Part shown: one piece after another, positions 1-6,434 of the stretch
Layout of the letters: every line of letters begins with the position of its first letter
Position numbering within the stretch: position 1 is the first letter of the stretch
DNA from: Candidatus Azambacteria bacterium
Lineage (GTDB): Bacteria > Patescibacteriota > Minisyncoccia > GWC2-36-17 > WO2-46-25
Assembly: GCA_016234725.1 (NCBI GenBank)
Contig: JACRAK010000010.1
Coordinates: 1 to 37,175, forward strand
Reading direction: 5' to 3'
DNA: 37,175 bases
Program-made: the position numbers and the translations under genes
Notes under the pieces: model-generated
Database searches by the model: none
What the model was told of the DNA's origin: nothing
The model's input: only the letters and a program-made list of their open reading frames with translations

Positions 1-97
1 CTTTTGCCACATCCACCAATGATATCTCTTTGTTGATAATGGGCTCGATCCATCTCCACCGTTCTTCTTGTATTGTTTTGGCCATAGATACTGACAT
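1..97 (-). CDS. IS481-like transposase, N-terminal fragment (runs off the left edge)
   Basis: Read on the minus strand, an ATG at 97 (or the in-frame ATG at 85) opens a frame whose first residues include KTIQEERWRWIEP and INKEISLVDVAK. I recognise this as the helix-turn-helix start of IS481/ISL-type DDE transposases common in CPR genomes. Only about 32 codons are present before the window ends. A 23-bp candidate terminal inverted repeat lies just upstream (114-136), and the matching C-terminus of a transposase of the same type occurs at the other edge (37041-37175). The family call rests on similarity of the N-terminal motif and on the paired TIR, not on catalytic residues, which are outside the window. 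Confidence 0.7.
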   Translation of the reverse strand, partial: MSVSMAKTIQEERWRWIEPIINKEISLVDVAK

Positions 98-113
98 GCT
101 TAGATAATACTAA

Positions 114-136
114 AAAGTGCCAGAAGTGCTTGCACA
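114..136. repeat. Candidate terminal inverted repeat of the left IS481-like element
   Basis: The 23 bases here, read on the minus strand, match 17 of 23 bases of 37042-37064 read on the plus strand, with a shared core GGCACTTT. The position just outside the transposase start fits an IS end. No target-site duplication is evident between the flanks of the two copies. Confidence 0.6.
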
Positions 137-149
137 TTACCCTTTTATA

Positions 150-177
150 TTGACAAATATATAAGGCGGCGTATTAT
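150..177 (+). promoter_or_regulatory. Sigma70-type promoter for the 213-368 gene
   Basis: TTGACA (150-155), a 16-base spacer and TATTAT (172-177) lie between the IS end and the small gene. This is a near-consensus promoter; a Shine-Dalgarno AAGGAGG follows at 198-204. Confidence 0.7.
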
Positions 178-212
178 AAAAACTCAAAAAATCCCACAAG
201 GAGGATGATACG

Positions 213-368
213 ATGAGTAATTCAAAGTATCAAAGACACTTGAGAGAAGAGAAGCAATATGGCGCAGGAGAAAATCGCGCCAAGCGGATTTTTTTTAAAA
301 AGGTATCCGCAATGATTGCGGCCGTGGCCGTAATCATTGTAGTGCTGAGCCATTTTTGGCCCTCATAG
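213..368 (+). CDS. Small single-pass membrane protein, unknown function (51 aa)
   Basis: ATG at 213 is preceded by a strong Shine-Dalgarno AAGGAGG (198-204), a near-consensus promoter (150-177) and followed by a hairpin terminator (392-416), so expression is well supported despite the short length. The first ~30 residues are charged and polar (many K, R, E). The last ~20 (from AMIAAVAVIIVVLSHFW) form one hydrophobic helix ending at the C-terminus, as in tail-anchored or small membrane proteins. I do not recognise a family. It sits between the left IS element and a convergent beta-barrel-like gene. Confidence 0.65.
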   Translation: MSNSKYQRHLREEKQYGAGENRAKRIFFKKVSAMIAAVAVIIVVLSHFWPS

Positions 369-391
369 AATGAGAGTCAAAAAAGAAAAAA

Positions 392-416
392 GCCCCCATC
401 GATTAACGATGGGGGC
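392..416. terminator. Bidirectional intrinsic terminator
   Basis: Perfect 10-bp stem GCCCCCATCG/CGATGGGGGC with loop ATTAA, followed by GATTTTTATT on plus and TTTTTTCTTTTTTG on minus. It lies between two convergent genes (213-368 plus and 438-1367 minus) and can serve both. Confidence 0.9.
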
Positions 417-437
417 GATTTTTATTGCGGCTACGCG

Positions 438-1367
438 TTAGAACGTGTAGCTCAAGGATGCCGTGACGGCGTCCTCGTTGATGAACCTGCCCTCAATGTT
501 TGCGTTGAGATGACTCATGATTTCAACGCCGGTACCGACGACAACGCCGGTAGTATTCTTTTGCTCCGCGTTCGCTTCAACGTGAAGCGAAACCGGAAGG
601 TCTTCCATCATGGAGGGAATACGTATATCGGTTCTGTTTTCCACTTTGACCTTTGCGTATGTCACGCCCGCATAGGGGCTTAAGCGCCACACATGCGTGC
701 TGGCGGTTACCGCGCCCTGCCATTCGTGGATTTTTGTCTCCGTGCTATACGATCCGTTCGGAGGAAGCAGTGAGCCGAGGTCGCTTCCGTCGATCTTGTA
801 CGCGCCGTTCATATCGAAGGCGCTGTACGCTATCATACCGCCAAGCCTGACACCGGCGACTTCCGCGAGATGGATCCTCACACCCATTTTCCATGCGGTG
901 TTTGAGTTATCACTGATTTCGCTGTTTTCGTGTCCGCCGGTATAGTTCAGCGTGTAATCGAGTTTGGCGCGGTTGACGCCGATGCCCGCGAATACGTCCA
1001 CTTTCTCGTGGAGTCCGACAGTGGCGACCAAGAACTCGGACTGCGTGTCCAACTTCATGTTGGTAATGTTGTTTCCCGGGGCGGGGAAGCTTTCGCTAGC
1101 CGATCCGCCCGGCCATGATGCGGTTTGACGGCCGTTCTTAAACTCAAGGTCCCGGCTGCTGTCGTCATACTCGACACCGACAGCGACCTTGCCGAGTCCG
1201 CCGAGGACTTCGGGGTTGCCGACGGACGCGGCGTGCGACATGGGAGCGATGAGGAATGAGATCAGCAACAGAACAGGGAACAGAAATAGTGGTTTCTTCT
1301 TCACAGCTTTCTCCTTTTTTTTGGTGCGCATCATTGCGCCGTTCGTATGGGAAAAAGATCGAAACAA
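438..1367 (-). CDS. Exported beta-barrel-like (outer-membrane-type) protein
   Basis: 309 aa. The chosen start is TTG at 1367 because a full Shine-Dalgarno (AAAAGGAGG) ends 9 bases before it; the internal ATGs (1334, 1331) have none. The N-terminus has a lysine-rich region, a hydrophobic core (FLFPVLLLISFLIAP) and a signal-peptidase-like site after SHA. The mature part is glycine-rich with many alternating polar/hydrophobic short strands and ends in ASLSYTF, a C-terminal aromatic beta-signal as in outer-membrane barrels (OmpA/OMP_b-brl type). The family is inferred from architecture only. Such proteins are unexpected in CPR bacteria, usually taken as monoderm. It has its own promoter (1429-1457) and a shared terminator. 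Alternatively it could be a secreted beta-rich surface protein. Confidence 0.7.
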   Translation of the reverse strand: MFRSFSHTNGAMMRTKKKEKAVKKKPLFLFPVLLLISFLIAPMSHAASVGNPEVLGGLGKVAVGVEYDDSSRDLEFKNGRQTASWPGGSASESFPAPGNNITNMKLDTQSEFLVATVGLHEKVDVFAGIGVNRAKLDYTLNYTGGHENSEISDNSNTAWKMGVRIHLAEVAGVRLGGMIAYSAFDMNGAYKIDGSDLGSLLPPNGSYSTETKIHEWQGAVTASTHVWRLSPYAGVTYAKVKVENRTDIRIPSMMEDLPVSLHVEANAEQKNTTGVVVGTGVEIMSHLNANIEGRFINEDAVTASLSYTF

Positions 1368-1428
1368 GTTGAGTCACCTCCTTTTCGCAATTTTATTTTT
1401 TTTCAAAAGAGCATTTGCAAGCAAAAGG

Positions 1429-1457
1429 AAGCTAGCACAACATATTCCTTTTGTCAA
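1429..1457 (-). promoter_or_regulatory. Promoter of the beta-barrel-like gene
   Basis: On the minus strand TTGACA (1457-1452), a 17-base spacer and an extended TGC-TAGCTT -10 (1434-1429). The -35 overlaps the plus-strand TTGTCA (1451-1456) proposed for mnmA, so the two divergent promoters share the same few bases. Confidence 0.55.
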
Positions 1458-1479
1458 GATTTTATGGTATGACTACTGT
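1451..1479 (+). promoter_or_regulatory. Putative promoter of mnmA
   Basis: TTGTCA (1451-1456), 17-base spacer, TACTGT (1474-1479; weak match). The expected start of transcription is at or next to the ATG at 1484, implying a leaderless message; no Shine-Dalgarno is visible. Confidence 0.4.
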
Positions 1480-1483
1480 GGAT

Positions 1484-2692
1484 ATGAAAAAAGGAAAACA
1501 AAAGAAGAAAAAGGCAAGTCCTGAGCGGGGTCGAAGGGTATTCGTCGGCATGTCCCCGAAGCAATCCCTTCGGGATGCTACGGGGCAGGCAGGCAGAGTT
1601 CTCGCAAAACGCAAGCGGGTATTTGTTGGTATGAGCGGGGGAGTAGATTCGTCCGTGGCTGCCGCGTTGCTGAAAAAGCGCGGATACGATGTTGTGGGTG
1701 TTTTTATTAAGGGGTGGTCCGACAGCCGGTTTTTCAAAGACAAAACGATGTGCCCGTGGGTGACGGATCAGGAAGACGCGCGGCGGGTCGCGGCGGCACT
1801 TGCTATTCCGTTTTATACATTTGATCTTGAGAAAGAATATCGAAAGAAAGTGGTGGAATACATGGTAAAAAGCTATCGCGCGGGCATCACGCCAAATCCC
1901 GATGTGATGTGCAATAAAGAGATAAAGTTCGGCGTGTTTTTGAAAAAAGCGCTGAAGCTCGGTGCCGATTTCGTGGCGACAGGCCATCATGCGCGCGTCA
2001 AACTACTCGCTACTCGCTACTCGCTACTTGCTGGCGTGGATACGAACAAAGATCAAAGTTATTTCTTATGGACGCTCACGCAAAAACAGCTTGCGCGAAC
2101 ACTTATGCCGGTGGGCGACTATACGAAAGAAGAAGTGCGCGCGATGGCGCGCGAACTTGGCTTGCCGACGGCGGAGAAAAAAGACAGCCAGGGGTTGTGC
2201 TTCGTCGGCGAAGTAAATGTGCATGACTTTTTAAAGAGCATGATAAAGCCAAAAAAAGGAAAGATCATGACGACAAGCGGAAAGATGGTGGGGGAGCATG
2301 AAGGCGCGATGTTTTATACGATAGGCCAGCGGCATGGCATCGGCTCGCCCGGAGGCGGTACGCCATATTATGTGGTGGGGAAAAATATAAAGAAAAATAT
2401 CTTATACGTAGGCGAGGGAACGGGTGATGCGGAGCTGTACAAAGGCGAGCTCACGGCAACACAGCTCAATTGGGTTTCCGGTAAAAAACCGAAATTTCCG
2501 TTTCGGTGCGATGCCCGTATTCGATATCGCCAGTCGCTGCAAAAAGCACGACTTTTTGAGGTCAAAAATCAAAAAATAAAAATCAAAAATCTCACTGTGG
2601 TTTTCGATGCGCCCCAACGTGCGGTAACGCCCGGACAATCCATTGTGTTCTATCGAGGCGGCACCGTCATTGGCGGCGGTATCATTCGTTGA
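1484..2692 (+). CDS. mnmA: tRNA-specific 2-thiouridylase MnmA
   Basis: Catalyses ATP-dependent 2-thiolation of U34 in tRNA-Lys/Glu/Gln. The PP-loop MSGGVDSS, the NPDVMCNKEIKFG segment with the first catalytic Cys, ATGHHA, KDQSYFLWTL, and DSQGLCFVGE with the second Cys are all present, and the C-terminal barrel is complete. The N-terminus is odd: the family normally begins a few residues before RVFVGMSGG, but here about 40 extra residues precede it, including a first RVFVGMS copy and a translated palindromic element. The start could also be ATG 1469 or downstream. 1484 is chosen because it lies just after the -10 box. A four-unit heptamer repeat (2003-2030) encodes a variable loop. The stop codon TGA overlaps the next promoter. 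Confidence 0.93.
   Translation: MKKGKQKKKKASPERGRRVFVGMSPKQSLRDATGQAGRVLAKRKRVFVGMSGGVDSSVAAALLKKRGYDVVGVFIKGWSDSRFFKDKTMCPWVTDQEDARRVAAALAIPFYTFDLEKEYRKKVVEYMVKSYRAGITPNPDVMCNKEIKFGVFLKKALKLGADFVATGHHARVKLLATRYSLLAGVDTNKDQSYFLWTLTQKQLARTLMPVGDYTKEEVRAMARELGLPTAEKKDSQGLCFVGEVNVHDFLKSMIKPKKGKIMTTSGKMVGEHEGAMFYTIGQRHGIGSPGGGTPYYVVGKNIKKNILYVGEGTGDAELYKGELTATQLNWVSGKKPKFPFRCDARIRYRQSLQKARLFEVKNQKIKIKNLTVVFDAPQRAVTPGQSIVFYRGGTVIGGGIIR
1520..1594. repeat. Palindromic dispersed-type element inside the mnmA 5' coding region
   Basis: It includes the segment CCTGAGCGGGGTCGAAGG (1520-1537), then a nested hairpin: CCCCG (1554-1558) with CGGGG (1581-1585), enclosing ATCCC/GGGAT, followed by two AGGC units. 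It is in frame with mnmA. GGGTATTYGTYGGYATG occurs once within it (1536-1552) and again after it (1617-1633), 81 bases (27 codons) apart. It resembles intergenic repeats of CPR genomes and, in placement, the coding palindromes of Rickettsia. Confidence 0.6.
2003..2030. repeat. Heptamer tandem repeat within mnmA
   Basis: Three exact CTACTCG units and one CTACTTG unit in a row. Because 7 is not a multiple of 3, the repeat is read in shifting frames (LLATRYSLLAG). It falls in the variable loop before KDQSYFL, so the protein tolerates it. Confidence 0.85.
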
Positions 2693-2717
2693 CTTTTTGT
2701 TGTTATTTTCATACTAT
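2689..2717 (+). promoter_or_regulatory. Promoter upstream of purC
   Basis: TTGACT (2689-2694), 17-base spacer, TACTAT (2712-2717). The -35 overlaps the mnmA stop codon. The leader to purC would be about 185 bases, holding a GC-rich hairpin near 2738-2760 and a possible 30-codon frame. Confidence 0.65.
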
Positions 2718-2801
2718 CCTGGCACAGGAAAAACAGCGTTGCGCTATGCGCGCAATGCATCGCATTTTAACAACTTCATAGATAAAAAAGGAGGAGGAAG
2801 C

Positions 2802-2894
2802 ACGAAGAAACGATCTTTGCTATGGGTAATGGTCGGCGTGGCACTTTTATTTCTACCGGAATGGCCGTGTGACGAGTATGATGAAAAAACATAG
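2802..2894 (+). CDS. Possible 30-codon membrane peptide with a non-standard (ACG) start
   Basis: AAAAAAGGAGGAGG (2785-2798) is a strong Shine-Dalgarno, yet the codon at the correct distance is ACG (2802), followed by AAG AAA CGA and one hydrophobic segment (LLWVMVGVALLFLP), ending in an acidic tail and TAG at 2892-2894. TTG (2817) is the next conventional start. It may be a genuine ACG-start gene, a start-codon mutant of an ATG gene, or only leader sequence. Nothing else is known of it. Confidence 0.3.
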   Translation, partial: TKKRSLLWVMVGVALLFLPEWPCDEYDEKT

Positions 2895-2909
2895 GAAAAG
2901 GGAGGGCGT

Positions 2910-3764
2910 ATGAACAGTGAAATCATGAAAGGAGAGATGGTCTCCCAGGGGAAAACGAAAAGAGTGTACTCAACTCGCTTTCATCCGAGCCGCGTGTATC
3001 TCGAGAGAAAAGCTGTTCTTACCGCGGGCGATGGCCTGCGGAGTACGGGAATCAAAGGAATAGATATCTCCACCACGACCGCTTCATGCAACATTTTCAA
3101 GCTGTTGGAACGCAATGGGTTTCAGACGCATTTCATAGAACGAGTGAGCGATAACACGATCCTCGCGAAGCGCTTAGAGGTGATGCCGGCTGAGTTCGTG
3201 GCGCGCGGCATCGCGGCCGGATCGTTTTTGAAGCGAAACCCGTATATGCAAAAAGGCGCCAGATTTCCGAAACCGGTGGTGGAGGCTTTTCTTAAGGATG
3301 ACGGGAGGCATGATCCGCTGATGCATTTGAACTCCCGTACGGGGAAGATCGATCTGTATCGAGCAGATGTGCCGCTCGAAGACGAAGCCGCAAAAATAGG
3401 AGAGCTTTCCCCGAGCGATAACATGCTTCTTCCGCAGAGCCTCGCGGATATTGAGCGTATCAAAGAGCTCGTCTCGGAGATCTTCTGTGTCGTCAGGAGC
3501 GCGTTCGATCATTTCGGGATTCTCCTTGTTGATTTCAAGGTTGAGGGCGGATACGATATGGACGGTAATTTCCGCATCGGCGATGAGATAAATGGCGATT
3601 GCTGCCGCCTGTGGATCGCTGGCGACCCGGAGTGCGCGGTTGATAAGGATTGTTTTCGCAGAATTCCGTTCGAGAAAGGTCGTCCGACGCCCGCAGAGTG
3701 CGCGACTATCGCGGCGAAGTATGAGTTCGTCGCAAAGATCACATCACATTTCGAGGAGATGTAG
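2910..3764 (+). CDS. purC: Phosphoribosylaminoimidazole-succinocarboxamide synthase (SAICAR synthetase)
   Basis: 284 aa. It joins CAIR and aspartate with ATP to give SAICAR in purine synthesis, in the cytoplasm. Visible family signatures are GKTKRVY near the N-terminus, the ISTTTASCNIFKLLE region, the ARGIAAGSFLKRNP segment, a DDGRHDP motif, and VDFKVEGGYD with GDEINGDCCRLW near the C-terminus. The start has the Shine-Dalgarno GGGAGG (2900-2905). No other purine-pathway gene is in the window; most CPR genomes lack the full pathway, so an isolated purC is unusual. A strong terminator follows. Flanking genes encode exported proteins, giving no pathway context. Confidence 0.93.
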   Translation: MNSEIMKGEMVSQGKTKRVYSTRFHPSRVYLERKAVLTAGDGLRSTGIKGIDISTTTASCNIFKLLERNGFQTHFIERVSDNTILAKRLEVMPAEFVARGIAAGSFLKRNPYMQKGARFPKPVVEAFLKDDGRHDPLMHLNSRTGKIDLYRADVPLEDEAAKIGELSPSDNMLLPQSLADIERIKELVSEIFCVVRSAFDHFGILLVDFKVEGGYDMDGNFRIGDEINGDCCRLWIAGDPECAVDKDCFRRIPFEKGRPTPAECATIAAKYEFVAKITSHFEEM

Positions 3765-3780
3765 TCCTCTATGAGTATCG

Positions 3781-3817
3781 TGCGGCGCTTTCCATCGCGA
3801 AAGCGCCGCATTTCTTT
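3781..3817 (+). terminator. Intrinsic terminator after purC
   Basis: 12-bp stem TGCGGCGCTTTC/GAAAGCGCCGCA, loop CATCGC, then TTTCTTTTT. Confidence 0.92.
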
Positions 3818-3927
3818 TTGCGATCTATGCGCTTGAAAATAACCATATAATATGATGGAATAGAGGGAATAGTTTGTACATTTACATATCGCACCATAAC
3901 CCTGTAGAACGATACGAGGAGGTGGCC

Positions 3928-4437
3928 ATGGAAAGGTTTCAGACACAGAAACGCATTCCCGTTGTTCTTCTCATGATCACGGCGCTTTTTTTCCTTATGA
4001 ATGCCGGGATCGCGATGGCTTCGTTGTCGCCCACGGATGATGCGCCGTCAATGCCCGAGATGAAGGATGTGCAATACCTCGTATGGCACCACCCGGTCCA
4101 GTGCATCAATTTCATCGGACCAACATCTCGAATGGTTTGCGTGATCAACGCATCACTCCCGTACACCGTGAAAGAGAAAGCGGTATTTTCCTCGACCTTT
4201 TGCGAAATGCTTGTGTTGCGGCATGATACTGCATCTATCCCGTTGACCTCATGGTTGCAGATAGAGTCGTCAAAGGCATCGCAGGACGTATCGGTGTTTC
4301 TTTCGGATGGATACAGTGATCCGTATGTATCTGGCAGGGGAAAAACATTCTCCGATGCGATGGAAAACCTTTTCTTCAATTTCGTCCACAGGCACGGAGG
4401 GGGAGGGTCAGCATCAGAATCAAAAAGGACAGAGTAG
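3928..4437 (+). CDS. Secreted protein of unknown function (169 aa)
   Basis: ATG at 3928 is preceded by GAGGAGGTG; a TATAAT hexamer lies at 3846-3851 without a convincing -35. The N-terminus is a classical signal peptide: basic start, hydrophobic core (VVLLMITALFFLMNAGIA) and cleavage after AMA. The mature part, about 140 residues, has three cysteines (in VQCINF, MVCVIN and TFCEM) and a polar tail rich in G, S, E and K. I recognise no family. It is monocistronic, with its own terminator at 4456. It shares with the 213-1367 genes a strong Shine-Dalgarno and an exported product. Confidence 0.7.
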   Translation: MERFQTQKRIPVVLLMITALFFLMNAGIAMASLSPTDDAPSMPEMKDVQYLVWHHPVQCINFIGPTSRMVCVINASLPYTVKEKAVFSSTFCEMLVLRHDTASIPLTSWLQIESSKASQDVSVFLSDGYSDPYVSGRGKTFSDAMENLFFNFVHRHGGGGSASESKRTE

Positions 4438-4455
4438 CTGCTCGTTCGACACACA

Positions 4456-4487
4456 AGACGCCGAAATGATATTTCGGCGTCTTTTTC
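4456..4487 (+). terminator. Intrinsic terminator after the secreted-protein gene
   Basis: 12-bp stem AGACGCCGAAAT/ATTTCGGCGTCT with a 3-base loop, then TTTTC. Confidence 0.92.
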
Positions 4488-4499
4488 AATAATTCCCCG

Positions 4500-4527
4500 T
4501 TGTATTTTACGTGATTTTTGCTACACT
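4500..4527 (+). promoter_or_regulatory. Promoter of alaS
   Basis: TTGTAT (4500-4505), 16-base spacer, TACACT (4522-4527). The ATG at 4535 is 8 bases past the -10, so the transcript probably begins at or next to the start codon. Confidence 0.6.
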
Positions 4528-4534
4528 GTTTGTT

Positions 4535-6433
4535 ATGACACTAAACGAAACACGACAAAAATTTCTTGATTTTTTCCGCACGAAACAGCATGCGATCATT
4601 GCATCTGCGTCGCTCGTACCCGAAGATAAGACGGTGTTGTTCGTCACCGCAGGCATGCAGCCGCTGGTCCCGTATCTCATGGGTGAGAAGAAGCATCCCG
4701 AAGGCGCACGGCTTGCCGATGCGCAGAAATGTTTGCGTACCGACGATATTTTGGAAGTGGGGGATAATCGGCATCTTACATTCTTTGAGATGCTCGGGAA
4801 TTGGTCGCTGGGCGACTATTTTAAAAAGGAATCGATCGAGTGGAGCTTTGAACTTTTAACGTCAAAGGATTGGTTCGGTATCGACCCGGCAAAGATATAC
4901 GTATCGGTGTTTGAGGGTGATACATCGCTTGGCGTTCTGCAGGATGATGAATCGATCGGGTATTGGAAAGAAGCGTTTGCGCGCGTTGGTATCGATGCGA
5001 GCGTTGAAAACGGGCGTATCCGCATGTATCCGAAAAAAAAGAATTGGTGGGAATTGCCCGGAACCGGTCCGTGCGGTCCGGATACGGAGATCTTTTATGA
5101 TACCCACCCGAATTTTCCTTTGGAAAACTCAAGCGGGCAAGCCGGCAATCCGCATGATCCGAAACTGCATGGCCCGAAATGCCATGTCAACTGCGATTGC
5201 GGACGGTTTGTGGAGATCTGGAACAATGTGTTCATGGAATACGAGAAGAAGGAAGACGGCAAAGGCGGATATGCGTACGCGCCGCTCGCGCACAAGAGCG
5301 TGGACACCGGCATGGGGCTTGAACGTATCGCGATGGTGCTTCAAGGAAAAGAAACGGTGTTTGAAACGGATATCTTCTCTTCTATTATTACGGCGGTTGA
5401 AAACAAGGATATCCCGTATATGCATGAAGAGCGCAGATATCGCATTATCGCCGACCATCTTCGCGCGGCGGTGTTTTTGATCTCTGACGGCATTCTTCCT
5501 TCAAATGTTGAGCGCGGATATATCTTGCGCAATTTGGTGCGGTGTGCTGTCACGCATGCAAAAATATTGAAATTGCCGGATGATTTTTACCGTGCGCCGA
5601 TCGAAGTGATCCATGCGTATTATCGCGGGCAGTACCAGCTTTTGCCAATGGAGACGATCGCGACGGCGGTCGCCGATGAGCACGGCGCGTTCGCAAGGGC
5701 GTTCGAACGCGGGATGAAGGAATTTCATGCGCTTGCAGATGCCGCGCAAGGAACGATAAAGACGATACGCGGCATTGATGCGTTCAATCTTCAGCAGACA
5801 TACGGATTTCGACTTGAACTCATGATGGATCTTGCAAAAGATGTCGGCGTTGCGGTAGATGAAGCCGGGTTTTGGGAGGAATACAAAAAACATCAGGAGG
5901 TTTCCCGCGCGGGGGCGGAGAAGAAATTCGGCGGACACGGCATGAAGTTGCAGACCGGCGAGCTGAAGGCGGCGGATGATGCGGAGCTTGCGAAAGTAAC
6001 GCGCTTGCATACGGCGACCCATTTGTTGCAGGGGGCGCTTCGCGAAGTGCTCGGACCACATGTGCGCCAGAAGGGGTCTGACATCACGGCGGAGCGATTG
6101 CGGTTTGACTTTATCCACAGCCAGAAAATGACGGATGAGGAGAAAAAGAAAGTGGAGGATATCGTGAACCGGCATATCAGAGAGGCATTGCCGGTCGTAC
6201 ATAAGGAAATGCCCATCGATGATGCGGAAAAAACCGGAGCATTGATGTTTAATAAGGAAAAATACGGAAACACCGTGAGTGTGTATACCATCGGTAATGA
6301 GGAAAACACTATTTCCAGCGAATTATGCGGGGGGCCGCATGTTGAGAACACAAAAGAGATAGGGAAATTCAAGATCATTAAAGAGGAGGCGTCGTCTGCC
6401 GGCGTGCGACGCATTCGCGCAACTATCGGATAA
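4535..6433 (+). CDS. alaS: Alanyl-tRNA synthetase lacking the C-terminal C-Ala domain
   Basis: 632 aa against about 875 in typical bacteria. It charges tRNA-Ala and clears Ser/Gly mischarging. Class II core: RTDDILEVGDNRHLTFFEML with GNWSLGDYFK, then the GTGPCGPDTEIFYD and VDTGMGLERIAMVLQ segments. The helical tRNA-recognition region follows. The editing domain has HTATH at about residue 491 and CGGPHV at about 597 (the zinc-site His/Cys residues). The protein ends right after the SAD domain at SAGVRRIRATIG, so the DHHA1/C-Ala domain is absent, as in other CPR synthetases. This is not a local frameshift: an ATG two bases after the stop opens an unrelated gene. ATG 4535 is chosen as it follows the -10; an in-frame start at 4511 would precede it. 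Confidence 0.95.
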   Translation: MTLNETRQKFLDFFRTKQHAIIASASLVPEDKTVLFVTAGMQPLVPYLMGEKKHPEGARLADAQKCLRTDDILEVGDNRHLTFFEMLGNWSLGDYFKKESIEWSFELLTSKDWFGIDPAKIYVSVFEGDTSLGVLQDDESIGYWKEAFARVGIDASVENGRIRMYPKKKNWWELPGTGPCGPDTEIFYDTHPNFPLENSSGQAGNPHDPKLHGPKCHVNCDCGRFVEIWNNVFMEYEKKEDGKGGYAYAPLAHKSVDTGMGLERIAMVLQGKETVFETDIFSSIITAVENKDIPYMHEERRYRIIADHLRAAVFLISDGILPSNVERGYILRNLVRCAVTHAKILKLPDDFYRAPIEVIHAYYRGQYQLLPMETIATAVADEHGAFARAFERGMKEFHALADAAQGTIKTIRGIDAFNLQQTYGFRLELMMDLAKDVGVAVDEAGFWEEYKKHQEVSRAGAEKKFGGHGMKLQTGELKAADDAELAKVTRLHTATHLLQGALREVLGPHVRQKGSDITAERLRFDFIHSQKMTDEEKKKVEDIVNRHIREALPVVHKEMPIDDAEKTGALMFNKEKYGNTVSVYTIGNEENTISSELCGGPHVENTKEIGKFKIIKEEASSAGVRRIRATIG

Positions 6434-6434
6434 T

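Noticed and set aside
3833-3851. TTGAAA followed by TATAAT before the secreted-protein gene as a full promoter
   Set aside because: Spacing is only 7 bases; TATAAT may be a -10 but this -35 cannot belong to it.
5501-6202. 233-codon minus-strand frame across alaS
   Set aside because: Shadow of the alaS coding strand; no homology features.
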